Of a stretch of 64,000 nucleotides of DNA, positions 1-7,892 are shown piece by piece. Below the pieces are notes generated by a model that searched no databases, was not told the origin of the DNA, and saw only the letters and a program-made list of their open reading frames with translations. How positions within the stretch are numbered: position 1 is the first letter of the stretch; every line of letters starts with the position of its first letter. A program made the position numbers and the translations under genes. Source of the DNA: Rhodococcus erythropolis NBRC 15567 (GTDB taxonomy: Bacteria; Actinomycetota; Actinomycetes; Mycobacteriales; Mycobacteriaceae); contig NZ_BCRM01000025.1 of assembly GCF_001552595.1 (NCBI RefSeq), positions 1 through 64,000 of the forward strand, in the 5' to 3' direction.

Positions 1-1
1 T

Positions 2-1060
2 CTGTCGCATTCCTTCGATGCTGCTGGCGCACAGAGTGTTACCGCTGACTTCACCGCCGGTGCTGGCTTTGTCAGCTCGTCGGCGTCGGCTCAGACGGTG
101 ACCGTTTCGGATCCGGCTCCGATCGATGTCGAGACCACGACGTCGCTCTCGGTTCCCGCGACGGCGATCACGGGTACGGCTGTTGATCTGACTGCAACCG
201 TTGCTCCGAACAACGCTGTCGGTACGGTGCAGTTCAAGTCGAACGGCACGGCCATTGGTTCACCGGTGGCAGTCTCCGCGGGTGTTGCGACATTGAGCCA
301 TTCGTTCGATGCTGCTGGCGCTCAGAGTGTTACGGCGGACTTCACCGCTGGTGCAGGGTTTGTCAGTTCCTCGGCGTCCGCTCAGACGGTGACGGTGTCC
401 GATCCGGCTCCGGTCGACAAGGCGACGAAGACGGTTCTGAGCGTTCAGGGTGAAGCCAAGGTCGGACTGCCTGTTGATCTCTTCGCGACAGTGTCCGAAG
501 ATCCCTCGGACGCCCTGGTGCCGTCCGGCGGAACGGTTCAGTTCAAGATCGGTGGAGTCGATCAGGGTGCCCCGGTCGCGGTTGTTGACGGAGTTGCCAA
601 GCTGCCGCACGTGTTCGGAGCAGAAGGCACCTTTGTAGTCTCGGCTGTATTCAGTGGCTCCGGCGTGTTCACGTCGTCCACCGCGGAATCCGTCGACGTC
701 AATGTCACGGTTCCGACCCCGTCGGATGTCGAAAGCTCTACGTCGTTGACGGCTCCGTCTTCGGCAAAGGTCGGCACGTCGGTGCAGCTGAAGGCTGTGG
801 TCAGTTCTTCCGGCGCGACGTCGGGAACCGTCCAGTTCTTCGATGGAACGACTCCGATCGGAACGGCCGTCGATGTTGTCGGTGGGCAGGCTGTGTTGAG
901 CCACACCTTCACCACGACCGGCAACCATTCGATCACCGCGGTCTACAGCGGAGCCCAGGGCGTCACGGGTTCCACGTCGACTGCATCGGTTGTGAACGTC
1001 GGCAACGGGGGCGGTGACTTCGGTTCGCTCGGATCGTTGTCGCTGCCGTTCGGGTCCTGA
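2..1060 (+). CDS. Secreted Ig-like domain repeat protein, C-terminal part (5' end outside window)
   Basis: The reading frame is open from base 2 to the TGA at 1058-1060 (352 residues visible), so the start lies upstream of the window. It contains about three and a half bacterial Ig-like repeats of the Big_3_5 type, about 95 residues each, with the recurring signature GTVQFK.GG/NG..IG.PV.V..G.A.L.H.F...G.HS. The first complete repeat is nearly identical in DNA to repeats in the gene that follows, so the two genes are tandem paralogues. The last residues are GSLGSLSLPFGS, and the downstream paralogue also ends LPFGS. Ig-like arrays of this kind are usually exported, extended surface stalks or adhesins; that role here is inference. 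No membrane anchor or LPXTG motif is seen at the C-terminus. Confidence 0.85.
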   Translation: MSHSFDAAGAQSVTADFTAGAGFVSSSASAQTVTVSDPAPIDVETTTSLSVPATAITGTAVDLTATVAPNNAVGTVQFKSNGTAIGSPVAVSAGVATLSHSFDAAGAQSVTADFTAGAGFVSSSASAQTVTVSDPAPVDKATKTVLSVQGEAKVGLPVDLFATVSEDPSDALVPSGGTVQFKIGGVDQGAPVAVVDGVAKLPHVFGAEGTFVVSAVFSGSGVFTSSTAESVDVNVTVPTPSDVESSTSLTAPSSAKVGTSVQLKAVVSSSGATSGTVQFFDGTTPIGTAVDVVGGQAVLSHTFTTTGNHSITAVYSGAQGVTGSTSTASVVNVGNGGGDFGSLGSLSLPFGS

Positions 1061-1074
1061 TTCTCCGATGATGT

Positions 1075-1109
1075 GATGCCCCTTGCGCCCGACGGGTGCG
1101 AGGGGCATC
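1075..1109 (+). terminator. Strong hairpin terminator after the first Ig-like gene
   Basis: GATGCCCCTTGCGCCC pairs with GGGTGCGAGGGGCATC around a GAC loop, with two G-T wobbles. It starts 14 bases after the stop codon at 1060. There is no clear T-run, which is common in high-GC actinobacteria. Confidence 0.75.
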
Positions 1110-1305
1110 GCTCTTCGCGAATCGATGATTGGTCGTTAGCAGAACTATCGGCAATTCGTGAATATTTGTCTGAAATAACTGATACAAGTACTACTTTCGA
1201 CGGGTACTGTACGAGCGTCCAGCTCCATTCTGATTTCCGCTCTGTTCGAGTGACCTCCTTCCGTGCGGTTCCCGATCCACGTCTGTTGCTAGCTGAGGAG
1301 AGTTC

Positions 1306-3336
1306 GTGTTGGTGAGAAGAAGTTCCGCGGTTGTGGTGGCAGCGTTGGTCGGTGGCGTGCTGGTGGCAGGTGGTGTTGCTTCGGCTGCTCCGACGTCATC
1401 TCCCGCGGTGGAGAACACGATCGGGTTCAAACTGGGTTGCGATGGTTACGAGCACCCTGGCTTGGGCAGCATCTCCGACGAATTCCACTCCACGGGCGTG
1501 ACCATCTCGGCTCCGGAGAAGGTCGCGGCGGGGTCGACGTTCACCTACCGAGTCCAGCCAGGTGCGATGACTGTTCCCACGAGTGGTCATGCGGGGCGTT
1601 CGGCGATCAGGTGGACACGGATGAAGTACGACTTCGACATTCCTGCGGGGGTGTCGTTGGTCGATGCTCAGGTAGTGGCGGGTACGTCGTCGAATTTGTC
1701 GGGTGCGGCGCCCTCGGTAATTCGAATCAACGACGGTGGTTCGCCGGATGCTGCGGGCACTCACTTGCGTATTTCGGGGAACAATCAGACTGCTGACTCC
1801 AATGGCGGTGGTGGAAACGGTCCGAGTACAAGTAAGAACGATGATGGCGGAATCGGCGCGGAGGCTGGAAAGACTTTCCGGTTGCCGGCGATCGATGTGA
1901 CGGTGATTGCGGGTGGTGCGGGTAGCACTGTGCAGCCGAAGTTAAGGGTGACGGATGGCAATTCGGGATCCTTTGATTCTCCGAAAAATGCCTTCACCTT
2001 CTTGCAGCGCGAGAAGGACGTCTTCACCGTCGCATACTGGGAGAGGTACAACTGCTCTCCGCATGACTCACGCAGCGCGGGATTGAATGCGGGTGGTCAG
2101 GCATTGGCCACCGTCAACGTCGTCTCGCAGGTGGCGACCACGACCGCAGTGACGTCCGGCGCGTCGGCAACGATCGGTCAATCGACGGATTTGATTGCGC
2201 AGGTCTCCCCGGTGCCGACAGGCGGCACCGTTCAGTTCAAGGATGGCGGGACTGACATCGGCGCCCCGGTGGCCGTCGTCAATGGCGTTGCCACACTGCC
2301 ACATACATTCACCGCGGCGGGAGATCACTCCATCACCGCTGTGTACGACGGAGTTCTCGAGTTCTTGACCTCAACGTCACCTGCGCGCACAGTGAGCGTG
2401 GCTGCTGCCGATGTACAGACGACCACGGCGCTGACAGTTCCGAGCAGCGCCGTCGAGCAGACCTCGGTCGCGCTGACCGCAAACATCTCTCCGGCAACTG
2501 ACGGCGGAACGGTCCAGTTCAAGGACGGTGGCACAGACATCGGCGGACCGATCGCGGTGACTGCCGGAGCGGCGACCCTGGATCACACGTTCACTACGAC
2601 CGGATCGCACTCGATCACTGCGGTCTACTCAGGCACTGCAGGTTTTGGTGGTTCGACCGCGCAAGCTCAGACCATCGAGATCTCGAGCTCAGCGCTGAGT
2701 ACGACTACAACGCTTCAAGTTCCGGCTGCTGCGATCACGGGCAGCGCGGTTGATCTGACTGCGACGGTCGCTCCGAACAATGCGGTGGGCACTGTGCAGT
2801 TCAAGTCGAACGGCACGGCCATTGGTTCACCGGTGACAGTTTCCGGTGGAACCGCGACGCTCTCGCATTCCTTCGATGCCGCTGGCGCTCAGAGCATTAC
2901 GGCTGACTTCACCGCCGGTGCAGGCTTCGTCAGCTCCTCGGCATCGGCCCAGACGGTGACGGTGTCCGATCCGGCTCCCATCGATGTGGAGACGACGACG
3001 TCGCTCTCGGTTCCGGCGACGGCGATCACGGGTGCGGCTGTTGATCTGACGGCGACGGTTGCTCCGAACAATGCTGTGGGTACGGTGCAGTTCAAGTCGA
3101 ACGGCACGGCGATCGGCTCCCCGGTCACGGTGTCCGGTGGGACTGCGACGCTCTCGCATTCGTTCGATGCTGCTGGTGCTCAGAGCATTACCGCTGACTT
3201 CACCGCTGGTGCAGGGTTTGTGAGTTCGTCGGCATCTGCTCAGACGGTGACGGTGTCCGATCCGGCTCCGGTGGATGTGGAGACGACGACGTCGCTCTCG
3301 GTTCCGGCGACGGCGAATCACGGGTACGGCGGTTGA
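1306..3336 (+). CDS. Secreted Ig-like domain repeat protein, N-terminal part (frame interrupted at 3334)
   Basis: GTG at 1306 follows GAGGAG at 1295-1300; GTG at 1312 is an alternative start. Residues 1-28 form a Sec signal peptide (VRR, then a hydrophobic Ala/Val/Gly core, ending ASAAP). Residues about 30-270 are an N-terminal domain without an obvious family, then come Ig-like repeats of about 95 residues (Big_3_5 type). The frame ends early at a TGA at 3334-3336, inside a repeat. Comparison with sister repeats (for example bases 160-260 and 3000-3100) shows three extra single bases between 3316 and 3374, after which the original frame resumes. The biological gene is therefore probably 1306-4506 (about 1,065 residues). 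If the indels are real, the product is a truncated 676-residue protein lacking its C-terminus. Likely a surface or secreted protein; function unknown. Confidence 0.8.
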   Translation: MLVRRSSAVVVAALVGGVLVAGGVASAAPTSSPAVENTIGFKLGCDGYEHPGLGSISDEFHSTGVTISAPEKVAAGSTFTYRVQPGAMTVPTSGHAGRSAIRWTRMKYDFDIPAGVSLVDAQVVAGTSSNLSGAAPSVIRINDGGSPDAAGTHLRISGNNQTADSNGGGGNGPSTSKNDDGGIGAEAGKTFRLPAIDVTVIAGGAGSTVQPKLRVTDGNSGSFDSPKNAFTFLQREKDVFTVAYWERYNCSPHDSRSAGLNAGGQALATVNVVSQVATTTAVTSGASATIGQSTDLIAQVSPVPTGGTVQFKDGGTDIGAPVAVVNGVATLPHTFTAAGDHSITAVYDGVLEFLTSTSPARTVSVAAADVQTTTALTVPSSAVEQTSVALTANISPATDGGTVQFKDGGTDIGGPIAVTAGAATLDHTFTTTGSHSITAVYSGTAGFGGSTAQAQTIEISSSALSTTTTLQVPAAAITGSAVDLTATVAPNNAVGTVQFKSNGTAIGSPVTVSGGTATLSHSFDAAGAQSITADFTAGAGFVSSSASAQTVTVSDPAPIDVETTTSLSVPATAITGAAVDLTATVAPNNAVGTVQFKSNGTAIGSPVTVSGGTATLSHSFDAAGAQSITADFTAGAGFVSSSASAQTVTVSDPAPVDVETTTSLSVPATANHGYGG

Positions 3337-3830
3337 TCTGACGGCAACCGGTGGCTCCGAACAATGCTGTCGGGTACGGTGCAGTTCAAGTCGAACGGCA
3401 CGGCCATTGGTTCACCGGTGGCAGTCTCCGCGGGTGTTGCGACGCTGTCGCATTCGTTCGATGCTGCTGGCGCGCAGAGCGTTACGGCGGACTTCACTGC
3501 CGGTGCAGGGTTTGTCAGCTCGTCGGCGTCGGCTCAGACGGTGACCGTTTCGGATCCGGCTCCGGTGGATGTCGAGACCACGACGTCGCTCTCGGTTCCC
3601 GCTACGGCAATCACGGGTGCGGCTGTTGATCTGACGGCCAATGTTGCTCCGAACAATGCTGTCGGTACGGTGCAGTTCAAGTCGAACGGCACGGCCATTG
3701 GTTCACCGGTGACAGTTTCCGGTGGAACCGCGACGCTCTCGCACATCTTCGATGCTGCTGGTGCTCAGAGCATTACCGCGGACTTCACCGCTGGTTCCGG
3801 ATTCAAGAACTCGGTTGCGAGTGCGAAGTC
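2700..3830 (+). repeat. Near-identical tandem DNA repeats (about 285 bp each) encoding Ig-like domains
   Basis: Units starting near 2700, 2985, 3270 and 3560 share long stretches of identical bases, such as the segment coding for GTVQFKSNGTAIGSPV. Matching units also occur at about 2-110 and 125-410 in the upstream paralogue. The identity is much higher than between the outer repeats of the same protein, which indicates recent duplication or gene conversion. Such arrays can expand or contract and are prone to assembly error. Confidence 0.8.
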
Positions 3831-4506
3831 AGTTCAGGTGAGTGTTGCCGACCAGGAATCCGTCGTCGAACTGAATATCCCCACCGATGCCAAAACTGGT
3901 GTGGCGACCGACTTGTGGGCAACAGTCCGAACGTCGTCGGATGACGCTGTCGGCGTCGGAACCGTGCAGTTCTACGACGGTGGCGTCGCGATCGGCGGTC
4001 CTGAACCGGTTACGGCCGGCGCTGCTGGTCTGTCGCATACGTTTACCTCTGCGGGTGCGCACAGCATCACGGCGGTTTACTCGGGAGGAGCCGGTGTAGT
4101 CGGGTCCTCGGCCCAGGCGCGGACGGTGAATGTGACGGACCCTGCGCCTTCGGATGTCACCACGGAGACTGTGGTGACGGTGCCTGCCGATGGTGTGGTG
4201 AACAAGTCGGTGACCCTGTCGGCGACTGTCAGTTCGGTGCAGAACGGTGGAACGGTGCAGTTCATGGATGGGGACACCCCGATCGGTGACGCTGTGCCAG
4301 TGGTCAACGGGATCGCGGCGCTGAACCACACCTTCACCGCAACCGGTGCGCATTCGATTTCGGCAATCTACAGCGGCGCAGCCGGATTCACAGGCTCCAC
4401 CTCGGCGGCCCACGCAATTCAGATCAAGGCTGCAACCGGTGGTGGCACGGGCAGCCTCGGTTCAGGCAGCGCTGGCTCGAGCGATTTCCTTCCCTTCGGT
4501 TCCTGA
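3364..4506 (+). pseudogene. C-terminal continuation of the Ig-like repeat protein (after indel cluster)
   Basis: This frame is the same phase as the one opened at 1306 and continues the interrupted repeat directly at GTVQFKSNG. It holds about four more Ig-like repeats. The first are almost identical to upstream copies and the last two are diverged (QESVVELNIPTD..., TTETVVTVPADG...). It ends GSAGSSDFLPFGS. There is no signal peptide and no convincing ribosome-binding site before the ATG at 3364, so it is unlikely to be translated as a separate secreted protein. It is best read as the distal part of the preceding gene, split by a real mutation or by a sequencing or assembly error in near-identical repeats. 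Confidence 0.75.
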
Positions 4507-4516
4507 CCGAAGCGGT

Positions 4517-5356
4517 TCAGGTCGCGGCCCCGAGGCAGTATCCCTCGGGGCCGATCGACAGGGTGAACTGCATCGACCGTGAGTTACCGGTTCCGTCGCT
4601 GACGGGCAGGGTGACACGGACGTAGTCGCCGCGAACCGGAGTGACTGTTGCAGCGTCGGCGTCGAAAGACTTGATACCGGCCAGCTGATTCGGATCGAGC
4701 TTGAGTGGCGGCTGGCCGGTGGCGCCGGTGCCGTCGGGATCCCACGGGCTGTTGCCGGGGCAGATCAGTGGATAGAACGTCTCGACGTCGCGGGTATTGA
4801 CCGGCCGTCCCGTGGCGCGTGAGAGAAACCGGACGACGGCGTGGGAAGCGTCGGCCGCGGTGTAGAAGTTTGATTGCCCCGCAGGGAAGACGAACGGGCA
4901 CGCATAGCCGGAAGCGATCTCCGAGCGCTTGGCGGCGACGGAGAGTCCGCCTCCACTCCAGGTGACCGCGTACTGGCCGTCGACGCCTGGTGCGGCGATG
5001 GCCGTCAAGATGGCGGGCACATCCGAGTATCGGTCGGCAATTGTTGTGGGCGGCATCGTCCAGCATGCGTTCGTGAGCGCGTCGACGTCCAAAGACACCA
5101 GGTCCGTTGCCCAGGCCGCCAAGGCCGGCGCAGCAGCCGGATTACCGGGCACGTCACCAACCGGAGGTGGCGCGACCGGCGTGGCGGGCGCAGTGGTGGT
5201 CGTGGGCGCGAGAGTGGTTGTCGTCGTGGTTTCCGTCGTAGGCGGAGACGGTTCGTCCGTCAGGATTCCTGTCCGTCCGTCGTCCTCACATGCGGTTATC
5301 GCCAACGTCATGGCGAGTGCGACTGCCCCCACTGCCGCTCGTCCTGCCGACTTCAT
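4517..5356 (-). CDS. Putative lipoprotein of unknown function
   Basis: The 279-residue protein begins with a short positively charged segment, a hydrophobic stretch and a lipobox ending ITAC with the acceptor cysteine at residue 23, so it should be exported and lipid-anchored. Residues about 30-65 are a Thr/Pro-rich linker (runs of T around residue 45). The remaining globular domain has four cysteines (in NACWTM, YACPF, PLICPG and GYCLG) that may form disulfides outside the membrane. I do not recognise a catalytic motif. It is convergent with the Ig-like gene and divergent from the acyltransferase pair. Confidence 0.85.
   Translation of the reverse strand: MKSAGRAAVGAVALAMTLAITACEDDGRTGILTDEPSPPTTETTTTTTLAPTTTTAPATPVAPPPVGDVPGNPAAAPALAAWATDLVSLDVDALTNACWTMPPTTIADRYSDVPAILTAIAAPGVDGQYAVTWSGGGLSVAAKRSEIASGYACPFVFPAGQSNFYTAADASHAVVRFLSRATGRPVNTRDVETFYPLICPGNSPWDPDGTGATGQPPLKLDPNQLAGIKSFDADAATVTPVRGDYVRVTLPVSDGTGNSRSMQFTLSIGPEGYCLGAAT
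4526..4552. terminator. Perfect 10-bp hairpin between convergent genes
   Basis: GGCCCCGAGG pairs perfectly with CCTCGGGGCC around a 7-base loop. It lies 20 bases past the stop of the Ig-like gene and inside the last codons of the minus-strand lipoprotein gene, so it could stop transcription from the plus strand. Confidence 0.55.
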
Positions 5357-5435
5357 TCGTTCTTACGCCCCTTTTGCGACATTCTGACCAACATCCACCC
5401 CATAACTGCTGCGGGTCAGATCACGGATTCCCGTC

Positions 5436-5441
5436 TACGCT
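5436..5441 (+). promoter_or_regulatory. Candidate -10 (TACGCT) for leaderless acyltransferase transcript
   Basis: TACGCT fits TANNNT and ends 8 bases before the GTG at 5450. There is no Shine-Dalgarno sequence in between, which is the arrangement expected of a leaderless mRNA. Confidence 0.45.
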
Positions 5442-5449
5442 AGCGAACT

Positions 5450-6205
5450 GTGGATCCCGTTTACAGAACAGTCATCGGCATCGCCCGTACCGTCTTCGCT
5501 TTCGAGGGCCTGAAGTTCTCCGTCAAGGGAGAGCAGAACATCCCGGCGTCCGGTGGCGCCGTGATCGCGATCAACCACACCGGATACATGGACTTCACGT
5601 ATGCGGGACTGCCGGCGCGGACCCCCAAGCGCTACATCCGGTTCATGGCGAAGAAGGAGGTCTTCGACAACAAGATCTCCGGACCGATCATGCGGGCCCT
5701 CAAGCACATCCCGGTCGACCGCGGCGCGGGCGCCGACTCCTACAAGGCGGCCGTAGATTTCCTGAAGCGCGGCGAATTGGTGGGCGTGTACCCCGAAGCG
5801 ACGATCAGTCGGAGCTTCGAGATCAAGGAATTCAAGTCCGGCGCCGCCCGGATGGCGATCGAGGCGGGCGTCCCGATCGTTCCCGTCGTCATCTGGGGCG
5901 CTCAGCGCGTGTGGACGAAGGGTTATCCGAAGCGGTTGGGCCGCACCAACACTCCCATCTCCATCGCCGTCGGCGAGCCGATTGCACCTTTCGAACCGGC
6001 GAGTGAGCTGACGGCGAAGCTACGGTCGACGATGCAGGAGTTGCTGCTCGATCTGCAGAAGGACTACGACCATCCCGCCGGCGAGTACTGGGTACCGGCC
6101 CGCCTCGGTGGCAGCGCGCCGACGCTCGAGCAGGCCGACAAGATGGATGCCGACGAGGCCGAGGCGAAAGCCAAAGCACGTGAGGCGCGGAAGTCCGAAG
6201 GCTGA
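5450..6205 (+). CDS. 1-acyl-sn-glycerol-3-phosphate acyltransferase family protein (PlsC-like)
   Basis: The 251-residue protein has the PlsC HX4D motif (NHTGYMD, His43 and Asp48) and the later block VYPEATISRS (about residues 113-122), which replaces the usual FPEGTRS. Members transfer acyl chains to lysophosphatidate or related glycerophospholipids at the membrane. It is the counterpart of the Rv3814c-Rv3816c acyltransferases upstream of Rv3813c in M. tuberculosis. GTG at 5450 was chosen because it follows a TANNNT box and aligns with the start of the paralogue immediately downstream (M..VY.). The C-terminal 30 residues are charged and Ala/Lys/Glu-rich. It probably forms an operon with the next gene, 3 bases away. 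Confidence 0.9.
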   Translation: MDPVYRTVIGIARTVFAFEGLKFSVKGEQNIPASGGAVIAINHTGYMDFTYAGLPARTPKRYIRFMAKKEVFDNKISGPIMRALKHIPVDRGAGADSYKAAVDFLKRGELVGVYPEATISRSFEIKEFKSGAARMAIEAGVPIVPVVIWGAQRVWTKGYPKRLGRTNTPISIAVGEPIAPFEPASELTAKLRSTMQELLLDLQKDYDHPAGEYWVPARLGGSAPTLEQADKMDADEAEAKAKAREARKSEG

Positions 6206-6208
6206 CCC

Positions 6209-6943
6209 ATGTCCTTCGAACCCGTTTACACCGCCGTCGAGGTAGTCGCGCGTGGTCTGAGCGGTTTTCAGGGCGTGAAAGTCACCCGCACCGGGACGGA
6301 ACACGTCCCGGTGTCCGGCGGTGCCGTCATCGCGATCAACCACACGAGTTACCTCGATTTCATACCGGCGGCCCTGGCGGTCGGCACCGCGAAACGCAAG
6401 CTCAGAGTGATGGCCAAGGCTGAGCTGGCGGACAACAAGGTCCTCGGCTTCCTCATGCGTGGATGCGGCGTCATCGAAGTGGACCGCTCCGCCGGAGCGC
6501 AGGCGTATCGAGCCGGAGTCGACGCCCTCGAGCGTGGCGAATTGGTGGGCGTCTACCCGGAAGCGACGATCAGCCGGAGCTTCGAGATCAAGGAAATGAA
6601 ATCCGGAGCATCTCGGATGGCCATCGACGCCGGCGTGCCGATAATTCCGCTGATCGTCTGGGGCGCCCAGCGGATCGTCACCAAGGGCGGACCGAAGAAT
6701 CTGGGCCGCAATCATTTCCCGATCTCGGTGGAGGTGGGTGCACCGATCGATCCGGTCGAGCCCGCCGAAGCGCTGAGCGAGATCCTGCGCATCGAGATGG
6801 ATGCGATCCTGCGCCACGTTCAGGACGGGTTCGTGCACGAGCCCGGGGCGTACTGGGTGCCTCGCCGACTCGGCGGTGGCGCGCCGACGCCGGCGGAAGC
6901 CGCGGCCATGGACGCACAGGAACGCGCGAAGCGGGCGCGCTGA
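6209..6943 (+). CDS. Second PlsC-like acyltransferase (tandem paralogue)
   Basis: This 244-residue protein is clearly paralogous to the preceding one, with long shared blocks (GGAVIAINHTSYLDF, GELVGVYPEATISRSFEIKE, GAQR). The HX4D motif is NHTSYLD. ATG at 6209 lies 3 bases after the upstream stop, implying cotranscription. The substrate cannot be read from sequence; the genomic position (Rv3814c-Rv3816c region) suggests envelope lipid synthesis. The last 22 bases of this gene reappear at 7836-7857, beyond the next gene, marking an insertion or duplication event right at its stop codon. Confidence 0.9.
   Translation: MSFEPVYTAVEVVARGLSGFQGVKVTRTGTEHVPVSGGAVIAINHTSYLDFIPAALAVGTAKRKLRVMAKAELADNKVLGFLMRGCGVIEVDRSAGAQAYRAGVDALERGELVGVYPEATISRSFEIKEMKSGASRMAIDAGVPIIPLIVWGAQRIVTKGGPKNLGRNHFPISVEVGAPIDPVEPAEALSEILRIEMDAILRHVQDGFVHEPGAYWVPRRLGGGAPTPAEAAAMDAQERAKRAR
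6922..6943 (+). repeat. 22-bp direct repeat, left copy
   Basis: It begins ACGCGCGAAGCGGGC and ends GCGCTGA. It is identical to 7836-7857 and includes the stop codon of the acyltransferase gene. The two copies bracket the Ltp-domain gene. Confidence 0.8.
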
Positions 6944-6968
6944 ATAGACGGCGCTTGCGCTGATGCGG

Positions 6969-7643
6969 TCAGTACACAGCGTTGGCTCCGTACTCGGCCT
7001 GCGCACTCGTGAAGCCCTCGTACTCGAGCTGTTCGATCAGTCCTGACCTGGAGAACGACGTCATCTCGAGGTACTGCTCGGCACTCAGCGCAGCCTGCTT
7101 GTTCCAATCGGCGTTCAAATTGTCTACCGCGTACGTCGCATCCTCCGTGGAGAAACCTTCGTACTCGAGCTGTTCGATCAGTCCGCTGCGGGAGAAGGCA
7201 GTCATGTCGATGTACTGCTGGGCGGATCGGACGGCGTTGCGCTGACCGGAGCTGACCTGCGGCCTGGCCGGGGCAGGCGCAACTGTCGGAGTGACCACAG
7301 GTGCGGGCGCCTGGTACGTGGTCGTCGTGGGCTCCGCCACCTTGCTGGATGGCGGGCCAGGAGCAGCGGTCGGCGAACTGACGATCGGTGCGACAGAGGC
7401 GCGCGACGTAACGGCACTGGTAGTGGCCTGTAAGGCGCTCGAGCTCGGTGCAGCGCTGGTGGTTTTTGCGTCGTCCTTGTCTCGTCCGCCGAGAATGCCT
7501 GCGACGACGAGCAACGCGACGACTGCACCGGCAATCCACGGCCACTTCTTCGACTTCTTGGTCTCAGGTTGCGGTTGTGGCGGAATCTGGAATGGAGGCT
7601 GTGGGCCCCCGTAAGGTTGCGGCAGATCGGGTGGCACGGACAT
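6969..7643 (-). CDS. Ltp-domain membrane protein (host cell surface-exposed lipoprotein family domain)
   Basis: The 224-residue protein starts at ATG 7643, preceded on the minus strand by AAGGAG with 8-base spacing. It has a Pro-rich cytoplasmic N-terminus (1-30), a KKSKK stop-transfer and one membrane helix (about 34-52), a Ser/Thr/Pro linker, and two tandem C-terminal Ltp repeats of about 44 residues. Both repeats contain the identical segment SRSGLIEQLEYEGF. Ltp domains are known from a Streptococcus phage superinfection-exclusion lipoprotein and occur in many actinobacterial surface proteins. There is no lipobox here, so anchoring is by the helix. The gene lies in reverse orientation between genes that are neighbours in M. 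tuberculosis (acyltransferases and Rv3813c-like) and is flanked by a 22-bp direct repeat. Function unknown. Confidence 0.85.
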   Translation of the reverse strand: MSVPPDLPQPYGGPQPPFQIPPQPQPETKKSKKWPWIAGAVVALLVVAGILGGRDKDDAKTTSAAPSSSALQATTSAVTSRASVAPIVSSPTAAPGPPSSKVAEPTTTTYQAPAPVVTPTVAPAPARPQVSSGQRNAVRSAQQYIDMTAFSRSGLIEQLEYEGFSTEDATYAVDNLNADWNKQAALSAEQYLEMTSFSRSGLIEQLEYEGFTSAQAEYGANAVY

Positions 7644-7835
7644 GGGGTGTTCTCCTTGAGAAGGTTGATCGTCTCGGGTTCGAGGACGAAAGGACCCTGA
7701 GTCAGGTGCGCCGAAGGAGCAGGGCAGCGGTCCCAGGTAAGGCCGAATGTCTGGTTCTCCCGCAATAGATACCAGACCGGTCGGACTGAAATGTGATTTG
7801 CGGGTATCTCTCGGGGTTCGCGATCTCCGGTGAGG

Positions 7836-7857
7836 ACGCGCGAAGCGGGCGCGCTGA
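7836..7857 (+). repeat. 22-bp direct repeat, right copy
   Basis: Identical to 6922-6943. Here it lies in non-coding sequence 35 bases before the probable start of the HAD hydrolase gene. Confidence 0.8.
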
Positions 7858-7892
7858 GCGAGACCGTCGTACTGGGCAGGCACAATGGCGGT

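Noticed and set aside
1-4506. Ig-repeat DNA as a CRISPR-like array
   Set aside because: Repeat units are about 285 bp, contiguous and coding; there are no short repeats with unique spacers.
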